Origin: Littorina saxatilis
Taxonomy: Eukaryota > Mollusca > Gastropoda > Littorinimorpha > Littorinidae
Assembly: GCF_037325665.1 (NCBI RefSeq)
Contig: NC_090249.1
Location: 35,131,080-35,195,079, forward strand
Length of the DNA: 64,000 nucleotides
Direction of reading: 5' to 3'
The position numbers and the translations under genes were made by a program. The notes under the pieces were generated by a model that did no database searches, was not told the origin of the DNA, and worked only from the letters and a program-made list of their open reading frames with translations. Below, piece by piece: positions 1 to 51,660 of the stretch (the first letter of the stretch is position 1; each line of letters opens with the position of its first letter).

Positions 1-471
1 AAAAATCGGAAACTTGTAATTAAAATTATTTTTTTATTAAACGATCCAAAAACAATTTCATCTTATTCTTCGTCATTTGCTGATTCTAAAAACATATAAA
101 TATGTTATATTTGGATTAAAAACAAGCTCTGAAAATTAAAAATATAAAAATTATGATCAAAATTAAATTTCCGAAATCGATTTAAAAACAATTCCGTCTT
201 ATTCCTTGTCGGTTCCTGATTCCAAAAACATATAGATATGATCTGTTTGGATTAAAAACACGCTCAGAAAGTTAAAACGAAGAGAGGTACAGAAAAGCGT
301 GCTATGCAGCACAGCGAAACCACTACAGCGCTGAACAGGCTCGTCAGTTTCACTCCGTTTTGCACAAGCGGCAGACTACGGTCATTGTGAAAAAATGCAG
401 TGCGTTCAGTTTCATTCTGTGAGTTCGACTGAGCTTGACTAAATGTTGTATTTTCGCCTTACGCGACTTGT

Positions 472-472
<1 letters not shown>
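1..472 (-). mobile_element. HINE-like repeat family 1, copy 1 (runs off left edge)
   Basis: Right part of the ~0.85-kb family described at 3003-3875, in reverse orientation and ending with the family terminus ACGCGACTTGTT at 461-472. Its sequence is more diverged than in the HDAC3 copies. It abuts a GT microsatellite. Confidence 0.8.
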
Positions 473-526
<54 letters not shown>

Positions 527-583
527 GAAATTGGAAGGACAATAAAGTCAACAAATTGCAGCAACATCCACAAAAACAATTAC

Positions 584-13521
<12,938 letters not shown>

Positions 13522-13751
13522 TTCTACCTTTTAGACGATTATTTTCCACAAAACAAATACACTCATTTAATAAGAGAGAACACGGCGCATCTGACTGTGG
13601 CGATTTGAGTGACCTCCCGTGCCGTACTCTTTAGAGAAGTGAAACCAAATTTTGAGGACTTCATTTCCGGTAGCAGAAACTGAAGAAAATTTCGTTCTGA
13701 ATGCAAACAATGCAGTTGTAAGATTTCTACGCGAGAAAGAATAGCAGCAAC
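13522..13751. promoter_or_regulatory. Putative bidirectional promoter between CWC27 and HDAC3
   Basis: Only 230 bp separate the CWC27 start codon (13521-13519, minus) from the HDAC3 start codon (13752-13754, plus), so both 5' UTRs and core promoters must sit here or use upstream non-coding exons. No TATA box at a sensible place is visible. An ETS-like core ATTTCCGG lies at 13663-13670; ETS/GABP sites are common in animal bidirectional housekeeping promoters. Transcription starts cannot be placed from sequence. Confidence 0.6.
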
Positions 13752-39548
<25,797 letters not shown>

Positions 39549-40987
39549 AGTCTCTCCATGCTGCCACAGTATGTCAGGAACAAGGTGCCATCCTTCATCA
39601 GCTTTTGCCAGGGACATTCAGGGTTTCCGCAGCATCAGTACTGTCAAATTTATATGAAATGTGTTCTCTTTTTAGCATGTTTCTGCGGGACAGAACGGGA
39701 TGTTTTAGTGTGTGCAGAGCTTTCTTGTCTGAATTCACACCAGATTCTGCTTGTCAGAAACTTGCTCGTCAGCCAGGCTTGTTTTTAGAGTACATGCATT
39801 GTCAAGTCTTGCCTCTGGTGACATTCTGAAATTGTCCATACTTCAAGTATCAATGTTGCTACGAGTGTTTGCAAGAGCTGCCTTGTTCTTAGCCAAGTTA
39901 CTAATTAAAAAGTTTCTGTCATCTAGGTCTTGTGCTGGATCATCAATGTCTTTTTTGTTCAAACAACTCAGGGGGCCTTATCTTTTCAATAATTAGATGA
40001 GGAACTTTGTCACTCTGGATAAAATTGATAATTTAAAGGTTATTTGCATGCAACCCTTCACACAGCAAAATAGTGGTAAAGGCACTAGGTGTTGGTGTTT
40101 CATTCAAGCAGCACGAAGATTATCACGTTTGTTCAATTGCATGCTGCCTGAACAAACATTGTGTGAGTGGTGTGAGTCTAGTCGGGGAAACCAAGGCACA
40201 CAAGTGAATTGGTAGTTTACTAGAGTTTGTAATGAAGTTTAACCCTTAGGCTGGTTGTCGCGACACATGTCGTGCTACTTTACGTATACTGTCACCTGGT
40301 TGTCACGACATATGTCGCGCAACTGGCTCAGTCTGTTTGGTCGGTTCCGATTACCTCCAATGGATGTGAAAACCTGTATGACCGTTTTTCTTTATTTTTC
40401 TCTCTGTTAATTCACCAGTGGCTATGTAACATGTGTTACAGAATTACACCAGTGTAAGGGTTAAATGCTCTTGTCCTTGGTGGGGGTAAGGGGTGGGGAG
40501 AAAGGGGGGGGGGGGGGGGGAGAAGGATTTGGATGGGACGAAGAGGAAAAGGGTGTGAATAGGAGATTGACTTTTTTTTAACCCACCCATACAGTACAAA
40601 TGAGACAGCATTCACAGTGCACTTTCGGTAAAATGAATGTACATTGAGTTAGTTGTTTTTCTCTGAAATATGGCTCTTTCACTGCCATAAGCATGCCTTC
40701 AGTGTTGTTTGCAAGTTGTACAGAAAAGGTTAGTTGTTTGTTTTATCATTATCATTGTCTTAGTTTGTGAAATGGTTTTGTGCATTTTTATCGTTATGTT
40801 GTCTGTGACTGTGTCAGTGAAATAATTGTATGTATCGTTTTGTATGAGGTTTCAAATGTTGTGGTGTCGGTGAGTATTCATTCCTGAAATTTTCGACAGT
40901 CATGATCAATGAGACACAGTGTGCATGTCTGATTCAAGTCAAATACATGTATGATGTTTATTGTATCATCCAACAACCAAGGAAAAC
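39549..40987. other. HDAC3 3' UTR and intergenic DNA
   Basis: No AATAAA follows the stop soon. ATTAAA at about 39904 is the best weak polyadenylation signal. A poly-G run lies near 40505. No ORF is supported. Confidence 0.35.
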
Positions 40988-41003
40988 ATGCATTGTTTAA
41001 TAC

Positions 41004-41397
41004 CCCCCGCAGGTTAGGGGGAAGAATTTACCCCCCGCGGGTTAGGGGGAAGAATTTACCGGATGCTCCCCAGCATGTCGTAAGAGGCGACTAACGGATT
41101 CTGTTTCTCCTTTTACCCTTGTTAAGTGTTTCTTGTATAGAATATAGTCAATTTTTGTACAGATTTTAGTCAAGCAGTATGTAAGAAATGTTAAGTCCTT
41201 TGTACTGGAAACTTGCATTCTCCCAGTAAGGTAATATATTGTACTACGTTGCAAGCCCCTGGAGCAAATTTTTGATTTGTGCTTTTGTGAACAAGAAACA
41301 ATTGACAAGTGGCTCTATCCCATCTCCCCCCTTTCCCCGTCGCGATATAACCTTCGTGGTTGAAAACGATGTTAAACACCAAATAAAGAAAGAAAGA
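41004..41397 (+). mobile_element. SINE with 16-bp target duplication
   Basis: 394-bp element with perfect flanking ATGCATTGTTTAATAC (40988-41003, 41398-41413). The head has a duplicated CCCCGCRGGTTAGGGGGAAG block, then GCATGTCGTAAGAGGCGACT. The tail reads CGATATAACCTTCGTGGTTG and GTTAAACACCAAATAAAG, then AAAGA repeats. Non-coding; moved by a LINE in trans (inference). Confidence 0.8.
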
Positions 41398-41835
41398 ATG
41401 CATTGTTTAATACAAATCAAGGCGACTCAGTTTCACAAAGTACGCCTTCAGCTTTCTGTTGTGCTGTGCATCCTATTTCATGTTTCAGTATTTTCAAATG
41501 TTTGCAAATCAAGCGGGCACAGTAATGTGCATGTGCCTGTCTTGCACAGCCATATATGACAGTGTCTTAAAGTGGATCGTGGGCGAAAGTCATGGCTTCA
41601 TAGTTTTCCAAGGTCAAAACATTTATTTTATTGTTTTTTATTTCATTACCGTTATATAACTACATAGAGCGACTCTTGTTGCTGCTAGCTTGGCACTGTG
41701 AGGAAGCAACTCTAATTTCCCATCATTGGGATAATAGAGTAAATGAAATGAAATGAAAATAACTGCTGTATTCATGTATGTGGCAAGAATGTCCCAAGGT
41801 TATAGTTGACATGTGTTGGTTTTTGTTATGTTATA

Positions 41836-41900
41836 TGAAGTCTTATATCGCGCGCGTATCTCCAGACTCGGACTCAAGGCGCAGGGATCTTTGTGTGGGT
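41836..41900 (-). mobile_element. 3' end of the 58404-type SINE
   Basis: TTATATCGCGCGCGTATCTC and CTCAAGGCGCAGGGATC are the reverse complement of the SINE tail at about 58790-58845. 5'-truncated. Confidence 0.55.
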
Positions 41901-42521
41901 GTATTCCCTAATGATATTTTCTGTTTGTTTTTTATGAAAAAGATGTAAAAAAATTGACAAGAGAAATACATGTTGTATATGAAGTAAGGCCAGAAACATT
42001 TGTTTTCATTTTGAACAGCGGCAGCAGATTTGAATCCCTTTTGAAAAGTGTATTGTACTAATTGTTGAAAGTGTGCTTGAGTGGTGGTGTGTGAGTAACA
42101 AAGATAAAGGTTTGTGAGTGTGCATGTGTGAGGGAGGGGTGGGGGGGGGGGGAGAGAGGGGGAAGAGGAGAGAAATGTATGAGCTTTACAGTGACAGTGT
42201 TTGTGAATGTAACGTTGAGTGTTGTGATTGTACATAGACAATTCCATGTTCAAAAAGAAAGAAAAAAATGTGTAGTACATGTAATCCAAAAATGGAATTT
42301 GAGATTTATGTATTGGGTTTTGTTTGTAATATTCAGAATGGTGTGCGTGCATATGTCTTGCATTCGTGTGTACACAAATAATTCAAACATTTTGACTTCG
42401 TGACCAGAACACACACAGTGTCACTTTCAGACACACAGGGACATAGACACACAAACACATGTATGTACACACACACACACACCCTCATGTGATTCATGCA
42501 CATCATTTAGAGTACAGAGCA

Positions 42522-42527
42522 TTTATT
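42522..42527 (-). terminator. Candidate ERCC8 polyadenylation signal
   Basis: AATAAA on the minus strand about 180 nt after the ERCC8 stop codon. It is the first canonical hexamer seen downstream. No transcript evidence is available. Confidence 0.4.
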
Positions 42528-42707
42528 CCATACATGTCTACATACTGTCAGAATCAGTAGAGCTTTCTCTCTCTCGTTTACACACACAGACACCGAGTAC
42601 TCTGATGGTTGATAAAAGAATTTTTTTGGGGGGGGGGGGTCAACTTTGCTGTATGTCAACTTTTCATAACACTTCAATAACAACAAAAACTAAAAAGGAG
42701 GCCGAGG

Positions 42708-45696
42708 TTACGTCTCGTCATCACTGCTCCAAGCGTCTGCCGTGGCTATGGTCCTTTTCACCCCCCTCCCCTCGACCACGCAATCCTTACTGTCTGTTCT
42801 CAAATGATCTTCATAGTCTTCAGTCTCTGTGCTTGGCACCCACACAAGAATATTTCGGTCAGAACCACCGCTGAATAAGTACTGAGAATCCAAATGGGAG
42901 ACGCAACAGTTTACGATGTTGTAGTGACCGCTGAGAGTTGCCAGGTGGATTCCTTTGAAAAGGTCAAACACTTGAATGTTGCTGTCGCTCGGAACAAACA
43001 ACACCTGAGGGCTTGATGCAGAGTAGATGCTGGATTGAACAGCTTTTTTGACCGTGTTCGTCACCATTCCGTAGTTCACCATAATGTTTTTGCCTGTCGT
43101 TGTGTTCCACAAGCGTATCTGGTTGTCAGTGCCATAGGTCACAAGGTGAAGACCGTCTGGCGTAAAGTGAATGCTGTTCACCGTGCCGTCATGTGCCACT
43201 TTGGCTGAGAGACATGAATGTAAAATATAATTAGTAACTACAGTAGATATTCTGAACTCTACGAATAATGGAAAGCAAAAGCAGACCACAGTAAAATTAT
43301 CGCAGGGGTCAAAACATGCTGCAACATTCAGAGACCAGAATTCTATCAAGGGAATCATTTAACTTGTTTCTTAGCATGCCACAGCTTTGGGTTTAAAAAA
43401 ATCTCAGAACGTTTCATAAATAAAATGTAATACATTTGTCTGAAGGTGATATCAGCCTGGCACGTTGTAATACAAGGACTAACTTTTAACTCAGTAAAGG
43501 TAAGATACGATATCATATGATATAGTCATTTGAAGTCACCCTCATGGAAATTGCTATCTCCCTGGGGAAAGCGAGCTGCCATATAAAGTACGACACTACC
43601 AATTAATTTTTGTCTTTTTCCTGCATGTGTGTGTTCTTGTTTAATCAGAAGCCCTGAGACTTTTGCTGTGAACTGGGGATCTTTATCATACGTATTCTTG
43701 AGCACGGGGGTTTGCAGAAACCGAGGATAGTCGCACAAAGTTGACTCTGGGAAATAAATCCCTCGACAAACCTTGGATTCGAACCCATGCCGATAGTGAC
43801 AAACTGGCTCCAAAGCCAGCGCTGCTACTTACTGAGCTATATCTCCGCTTACAATAGTAAGAGTAAAATACACTAATGCATTACCGTCTTTAGTGTTGGT
43901 GGCTTGCTCCCCATTGTGCTGGTCGAGGGCCATGAGGTGCCCCTTGGCTTTACGAATATCCCACAGTATCACCTTTCGGTCAGTCCTGTATGCAGAGTCA
44001 AATATAAATTATATTACACCCTTGCACATTTTATACAGGCGTCATGCCCTAAGAACTTTACAATCAAGAAAATATCCATGGAAAATTCCAGGGCATAACA
44101 ACAGTGAACATATACAGTAAAAAAGCACAAAAAAACACCAAGTGTGTCCGTTTTGACTGCACTTGTAACCTTGTTTACTTTTGTAAAACACTAGCAGCCA
44201 TCCTCCTTGCCTTTTATTTTGTTCTTCTCTCAAACTCAGATAATCTAGAGAAAAAGAAAACAACAACAAACTGATAAAATGTTGTTTGTTCATCAACGTA
44301 CCCTCCAGTGGCGAGAAGAAACTCATCTTTTGATGACCACCGTACACTGTAAACAGGTGCGTCATGACCTTTCAACTGGTGAGACGCTGACCCTGATTTG
44401 ATGTCCACAAGTTTGACGGTTGAGCGACCAGCGCCAACAGCGATGAGACAGTGCTTGCGGGCGATGAGAGACATGTGGTGACTGTACACCAGGCCACTGA
44501 ATGTGTATTTGTCTGCAAGCTGAAAAGAAATACATGTACACACAAAATCAAACAGCAATGATCTATGCTAATTGTGTAGAATATTAGCACTAGGAGACTG
44601 GTAAAAGTACACGTTGAGAATGACTTATTTTCTAATTTTTCATACCAGTTGTAACTTTTTTTTAAAATGGCTAAAAGAGAACACAAACATATAACTCTAT
44701 GCCTCACCCTTTCATTGTTTGAACTATCTCAAGAAAAATGTGGAAAACTATACACAGTTACTCCACTCCCAACATACTGATAGTGATAGGCTCCACAAAT
44801 CCATTTCATAAAAGAAAGTATATATTATAATATACAGACCTTCAGTCTATTGGTGTCCCAGACTTTAAGTTGAAAATCGGCTCCACTGGTGGTGAACATG
44901 CCTGTGTCCATGGGATACCACTGCACGGTCTCCACACTGTGTTTTTGTGAGCCACGGTTGTGAGACACACTGCATACCTGGGAAAATGTCTCCTTCACCT
45001 CACCAGTCTTGCTCAGGACATCGTGAATTGCGATTGTCGAGTCGGAGCATCCTGAAAGGAGACTGGAAAAGAAAACGCCTGGTTACTTGACGGACCCACT
45101 GTACGTATTGCATTTTGGTTCTCATAAATAATTAATAGATAAACAATATTATGAATACAATAACTAGTTATAAAAACAAAATAGATGTATACAGTCTTCC
45201 AGGGACAGGAAAGAAAGATGTTGACCATCCCTTGTCAGTGTCAGCAATGAGCAAACGAAGGAGAAGAAGTTGTCAGTGACCCTGCATGACTGTCACTATA
45301 GTCTAAGTTACGAATTTAAAAAAAAATCAATTACAGGTGCTCTCTCTCTTTATCTATGTATTGTAACACACACACACACACACACAGTGCCCCTCCTCTC
45401 TCTGACTGGAGTCTCTCGCTCTTCTTTTCTGCAACACACACACACACAACACACACACACACACAACACACACACACACAAAAACGGAGGAAATCAGAGT
45501 ACACTTTTAGTCTTCGATCTTACTATCTGTTCTCAGCCACATCAATATCCAGGGAATTGACACCGCCTTTGTGCGACACTTCCACATCCTTGTATTTGCT
45601 CAGCTCCAAGCTGAAATTCCGTCGTGCTGTTTCTGCCCTTCTTAAGATCAAAGGGCTGAGGATACCACTTTCCCTCTCACTCAACAGACGAAGCAT
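42708..45696 (-). CDS. ERCC8: ERCC8 (CSA) WD40 protein, complete, 5 coding exons
   Basis: Substrate receptor of the CUL4-DDB1 ubiquitin ligase in transcription-coupled nucleotide excision repair. Coding exons: 45696-45524, 45062-44840, 44519-44302, 43985-43885, 43204-42708, totalling 1212 nt and 403 aa plus stop (human 396). The protein begins MLRLLSERESGILSPL, then RRAETARRNFSLEL as in human CSA. Blade motifs follow: RYLLSGCSDSTIAIHD, VETVQWYPMDTGMF, LKVWDTNRLK, YSHHMSLIARKHCLIAVG, KVILWDIRKAKGHL, HLVTYGTDNQIRLWN, YLFSGGSDRNILVW, and the acidic tail DAWSSDDET. For exon 2, ttttccag at 45063 was chosen over a nearer ttcag because only it restores LLSG and the phase. The human gene has 12 exons; here the WD blades are packed in 5. 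Tail to tail with HDAC3, 3.2 kb apart. Confidence 0.93.
43530..43848 (-). mobile_element. tRNA-derived SINE in ERCC8 intron 4
   Basis: On the minus strand the head looks like a tRNA: A-box-like TAGCTCAGTAAG (43840-43829) and B box GGGTTCGAATCC (43786-43775), followed by a non-tRNA body of about 240 bp. Not a tRNA gene, because the acceptor stem does not close. Confidence 0.6.
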
Positions 45697-46907
45697 GTTT
45701 GAATCATTTCACAACCATGTAACATTTTCCTTCACTGTGATTGTGAAAGCCTCTGGGAAACTCCGGAAAGTTAACCAAAACTACAAAAACTCTTGTGCGT
45801 TGAAGTACACAAACACAGATCTTCGAAAAATGGCACAGCCTAAACCTAAACGAGAAGCATATGATTCTTATCATCTGAGATGAAGGTAGACACCATTATC
45901 AGGATTTTGTTTCATTTTGTAAACTGTAAAATACTCTGCCGGTAGTACGTACATATTACGAATAGATGCCAAAATAAATACAGAGCGACATCCAGTGATA
46001 TCTTTCCGAAGTCAGTAGGTACACACCAACCCAAGTTGGAATGTTAAAGCCTTACATTTTGATTTCGCATACACTATTTTGATGCATGCAAAAGGAACAT
46101 AGATTGTATTAATCTGGTTAGTTTTATTGTTCATGTAGCTTCTATGGAACATTGATTGTGCCACACGTCATAGGTTGACACAGAGTACGACATGAGATGA
46201 AAATACGAAATCTTCGTGTAAAAGCTAGCACTTCCGGCACATGTGCTCCAGAAGAATAGGAAAACATGGGTACCCATCAAGAGGGGAGTGTGTTGAAGTA
46301 TGAAGGATGCAACTTCTTCAGGCAGAGGCTGATTCTAGCAACAGTCAGCGGCAGAACCGTCAAAGTATCAAAAATAAGAAGTAAAGACGAGGAACCAGGT
46401 TTGAGAGGTACGCATAAGCAACAGTGAGGAATAAGTAAACTGAAAAATCTGGTCAGATCTATGTAAATTGTGTACACTTTCACAGTGACTGTGTATGCTC
46501 TCAAGAAAAAGGTAGTAATAGTAAACTAATTGTTTCTCTTGCTGTCAAATGTATATTGTTAAAGTAATCATAAAGCAAAAATAATCACCTAAAAACTTGA
46601 TCCTTTTGTCTTCAAACTGTGTATGGTTCAGAGAATGATTAGTCCATGGTTATTGATCTGCCAGACGTTAGACACACATTCTCAGGAATGAGGTGCAATT
46701 GCTGTCGCCTTAGGTTATTTTTCAAACACAAATGTTGTTCAATAGTTTTTCATTTTCAATATACAGTACACAGGTATGCAGCGACATCAGACAGTAGATT
46801 TAAGATAGTTGGTATTCCAACTACAAGCGCTACTTATTACAATCTTGCCTAAATCAGTAAATGATAATCAGTAAATGGGTAGAATTAGAAGTAGAAACAG
46901 TCAAAAC
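45697..46907. other. ERCC8 upstream region
   Basis: Should hold the ERCC8 5' UTR and promoter. No TATA box, CpG island or repeat is clear, and no second gene is seen. Confidence 0.35.
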
Positions 46908-47693
46908 CAGGGGTGGGACTTATCCGCGGATTTCCGCGGACACAAATTACGAATTCCGCTGGAGTAATCTATTTTTCCGCGTCCCATTTCATCACAGTAT
47001 CTATAACTTGTTGACTGAATGATATCAGAGACTATAGAGTATACAGAGACGCGTCATCCTTCTTTGCGTTGCGGTGCGAAAATGAGACCGGCCAGCCCAG
47101 CGCGGGAAAAGAGCCACACCCTGCCGCACAAGGAAACTCGCGTTTCACGGCTGCTGTCGGCTGTGTTTATATCACGTTTATATTAACATACTGTCTGTTC
47201 TGTCCGGCTGACAGTGCTGCAAAAAGTAACTGGATGAAAAAATATGTTTGTTTGTGAACATTCTTTTTAAATGACCATAAAAACACCGCAGAAAATGGTA
47301 TAGTTTAAAATTAAATCAAATTTTCTTAGGCAATATTCGCTGCATCGCTGTAGTTATGCAAACATGATTCAAGTCAGTCTCTTTTCACGAACTAACCGTC
47401 GTTATTTTTGTGTGTTTTAATCAAATACAAATACATACTGAATACAATCATGGTCAGTTAAGCCTGAGAAAATATGTCAGGAATAAATCGTTTAACGAAA
47501 TAGTTCCCGGTTAAATCGGTAACTAAGGCATTTAGTCAATTTGGTGTCGTCCCAGCACATCGAAACTGAAATGTAAGGAAAACTGTAAAATACAGCAACT
47601 TAAACCAGATTCTTGTGACCAAGCTGACTTTAAAGAATCTTGATCGATCGATGATTTTCTTATTTCTTTTCAGTTGCTTCTTTCTTGTTCAGA

Positions 47694-47696
<3 letters not shown>

Positions 47697-47760
<64 letters not shown>
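47697..47760. repeat. (CT)n microsatellite
   Basis: About 32 CT units at the left edge of the L2/CR1-like LINE fragment. Confidence 0.95.
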
Positions 47761-47762
<2 letters not shown>

Positions 47763-47764
<2 letters not shown>

Positions 47765-48180
47765 ATGGCAAGATTCCGAGGTGGAATAACAGAGCTATTT
47801 GTGCACGTTAATCGATATAAGAGATACGATGCGGATATGTTGTTATGCCCATTGTGCAGGGAAAGTAAGGAAGATGAGTTTTATTTTGTGCTTTGTTGCC
47901 CCGCACTTCGTGATTTGCGATGCCAGTTTATTCCTGCTAAGTTTTATAGAAACCCAAGTTTACACAAGTTTTCTATGCTTATGGCATCTGTAAATGAAGG
48001 TATTGTTCGAAAGTTGTCAGCTTATGTGTACAAAGCATTTCGGCTACGTAGTGTTATGTCTTAGTTCATGTAAGCCTACGGTATATTTTATTTGAAATGT
48101 AATGTCTTAGTTCGTGTATGATTTATTTCATTTGATTTGTGTGCAAATGTCATTATGTCATTGTATTATATGGTCACAGG
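47763..48180 (+). mobile_element. 3' fragment of an L2/CR1-like LINE
   Basis: The frame after the CT repeat reads MARFRGGITELFVHVNRYKR, LLCPLCRESKEDEFYFVLCC, then ALRDLRCQFIPAKFYR and stops at 48064. The C-P-L-C-x(n)-E-x-x-x-H/F-x(3)-C-P layout is the zinc-knuckle tail that ends ORF2 in many L2/CR1/Jockey-type LINEs. About 110 bp of AT-rich 3' UTR follow. Strongly 5'-truncated. Confidence 0.55.
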
Positions 48181-50289
48181 CACAAAATGGCGTCGAGTCA
48201 GAAAAAGTGATACAACCTCCGGAAAAGGTCTCTTGTTGATGCTTCTTTTTTATTTAAAATCGTGAACATGAAGAGCATTGACGAAGAAGGTATTTTTCTC
48301 GGCTCGGACATGACTCCGTAGTGTGTGGTTCACGTGTGCGGAATATAATCGATGTTTTGTTGGTGATTATTGACGGTGATCTGTTGCAATTCTGTGACAC
48401 CTAGAACAGTGTGCTCGGCAAACTTTCCCATACTGTCAGATCACTGTCCAAAATATAGAAAAAATACGGAGATTCTATTCTGAAATGGTCGGTCTTTCCC
48501 TTGCAAAGTTTGAAGTGCCCCGAAATTTGCCGAGTCGAGCTTACCGGAAGATTACCATAGGCTAGAATGTACGTCATTCTCTGTCGTGATTTTCCGGCCG
48601 AGTGTATTAATGAGCCGACATTCATTCTCAACTTTTAGAACAACAAAGTTTTTGTTGATTTTCGATGAAAAATCATTCTTCTGTGTGAAAATAAGTTTAA
48701 AACACGAATCCGATGATAAACAGCTGTACGGGAAAGGTTTTTCGGCCAACTGCGTGATGCGTCGTGACGCGTTAGTTATGTACTATATTTTCTTCCGCGC
48801 ATGGACTCGTTTCTACAAGGGGTGTGAACAAACTTTGTTTACTGACTTCCAGCCATGCGATCGTAGTTTCATTTGAAGAAGTCTGCGTTTGAAACGAACG
48901 AGAAATAAGAGAACACAGGAGGTAAGTGTTTTGTCGTGATTCTTTGAAATGTGTTATGTACACAATGATGGTAAGTTTTATCAATTTTGTAAGTCATATT
49001 GCTGTTTGAGACGTGTTTTGTTTGTTTGTAACGATGGTTGAGTGCAAGTCGAAAATATCGCGCGCTAAACGAAGTCTCCGATCTGACGCACAATGAAGAA
49101 ATTTTATTTTGATTGTTCAGATACGAAGCTGTTGTCGTGACGGATAACGTACGATGCATGGTTAAGCTAATACAAATAGAATCTTTGTACAAATAGGTGG
49201 AAAACATTACTATGTTGATTTCTTTTGTTCCTGCGTTGAAAGGGACTTTCTGACGGGCTAGGAAATCGGTTGAGAAAGTACGGTGCGATGTTCATAACGT
49301 CACATCATGAGATTACTGTCTTCGGGCTAGGCGCGGAATATTTACCATTTTTATCAATGATTTTCTTTGATTTTCGTTCTTTCAGACTTGTGGTTCATTT
49401 TTTTGTTGTTCTTTGTAAATGACCGAGTTATGAGATTCAGACTTTTCTCTGTGGGATTCGTGTTTTCTTCCATGACTGCGTGTACATAACTTCACACGCC
49501 TTTAGTTCGAGATAGCTTGTCTGGGTGACGTGTGACATTATGTACACGTTATTGAAATCTTGTTCTGAAGGCTGTGCAGTAGAGAGTTCTCTACTACGAT
49601 ACAATCTTGTTCTTTTTTGCTAAAAGAATTAAAAGCTGAGCAGTAGATGACTGCATTCAGCTGTTTTTATGACCCTGAAAATGTTCATAACGTCACATCA
49701 TATCGTTTTGCTGTGATGATAGCAGATAGTGTAAAATCCAAACATTATATTTATAGCAAGCATTTCAGAAACTATACATGCATCTATAATTGCACATCGT
49801 TTTTTCTTTCAGATCACAAAAGCTACTGCTGAGGGAGCCTGGAAGGTCTTCCTGAGGAATTGGGCTGTGGGAAGAGAATTTTTTTTGTTTGTTTTGTTTT
49901 GTTTTTTTTGTTTGTATACCGGTGTGCAACATCCTGCGAGTCTTCAAGGAGGACGGCTACATGATGTCCCTTGAACACTGGGCTTTTATTTACATGTTTG
50001 CTGCTAAATCTTTCTGGAGGCATAGCCTACATGAGACTTATGGCTGAGACCAGACTTTTTTTGTGAGCTTCAAGATTTTTATTTACACATCCTGTTTTAA
50101 CCATCTTCAGAATTGATAACTTATTTCACAATCATATTACACTTATATACTTTTTCATGTATTCTTGTTCCTATGTCTGTTGATAAACAGTGATCATTTC
50201 CCAACTGACAAAATCTAAGTGAGCAGTACTCACCAGCACTCAATGCATGAAAGATAATCTCCTGTTGTAATGTTATGTACATATTCTCA

Positions 50290-50602
50290 TTTTTGGCTCA
50301 CGTAAGTGTAGCCTATGCGATCGTAACTTTGTCTGTCTGTGCGTGCGTGCGTGCGTGCGTCTGTGCGTGTGTATGTCTGTGGTAGAAACTCTAACATTTG
50401 AAGACGTCACATTACATTGACGTCACATTATGACGTAAGAGGGTTAGACGTCACGCGAAGGAAGTACTGACAGTCTCGGTCATTATTATTTTGAGCGCGC
50501 CGAGACTAGTTGGCAGTCGTGTCCTTGTAAGTAGGCTACATGCAGACAGAGAGATCTAGATCTAGTGTCTCGCTTTCTTGCACAGTTTCACCTATGCTCT
50601 TT

Positions 50603-50672
<70 letters not shown>

Positions 50673-50741
50673 CGGAGTGATTGAGTTTGTGTTACTGTTT
50701 GTCGATTTCTTACGTGAGCCTTGAAGGCTTCGCCTCTTGTT
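50290..50741 (-). mobile_element. HINE-like repeat family 2, copy 2
   Basis: Same ends as the copy at 19745, plus GTGCGTGCGTGC and a long GT microsatellite (about 50605-50671). Inserted in the 10-kb P-like element. Confidence 0.72.
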
Positions 50742-50792
50742 CTTGCATTTTCTGATGATGATCTGAATTTATGTTCCAGGGCTGCTAGTTGC

Positions 50793-51660
50793 TTTTTATA
50801 TTTAGTCAAGTTTTGACTAAATATTTTAACATCGAGGGGGAATCGAAACGAGGGTCGTGGTGTATGTGCGTCTGTCTGTGTGTGTGTGTGTGTGTGTAGA
50901 GCGATTCAGACTAAACTACTGGACCGATCTTTATGAAATTTGACATGAGAGTTCCTGGGTATGAAATCCCCGAACGTTTTTTTCATTTTTTTGATAAATG
51001 TCTTTGATGACGTCATATCCGGCTTTTCGTGAAAGTTGAGGCGGCACTGTCACGCCCTCATTTTTCAACCAAATTGGTTGAAATTTTGGTCAAGTAATCT
51101 TCGACGAAGCCCGGGGTTCGGTATTGCATTTCAGCTTGGTGGCTTAACATTTATTAATGACTTTGGTCATTAAAAATCTGAAAATTGTAAAAAAAAATAA
51201 AAATTTATAAAACGATCCAAATTTACGTTTATCTTATTCTCCATCATTTGCTGATTCCCAAAACATATAAATATGTTATATTCGGATTAAAAACAAGCTC
51301 TGAAAATTAAATATATAAAAATTATTATAAAAAAATTTTTTTCGAAATCAATTCAAAAACACTTTCATCTTCTTCCTTGTCGGTTCCTGATTCCAAAAAT
51401 ATATAGATATGATATGTTTGGATTAAAAACACGCTCAGAAAGTTAAAACGAAGAGAGGTACAGAAAAGCGTGCTATCCTTCTTAGCGCAACGAATACCCC
51501 GCTCTTCTTGTCAATTCCACGGGCACTGCCTTTGCCACGGGCGGTGGAGTGACGATGCTACGAGTATACGGTCTTGCTGCGTTGCGTTGCGTTCAGTTTC
51601 ATTCTGTGAGTTCGACAGCTACTTGACTAAATATTGTATTTTCGCCTTACGCGACTTGTT
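50793..51660 (-). mobile_element. HINE-like repeat family 1, copy 7
   Basis: Full-length member inserted in the 10-kb P-like element, about 50 bp from a family 2 copy (50290-50741) in the same orientation. Confidence 0.8.

Noticed and set aside
42128-42403. Frames on either strand near the ERCC8 3' end
   Set aside because: G-rich and low-complexity sequence in the 3' intergenic region; no similarity recognised.
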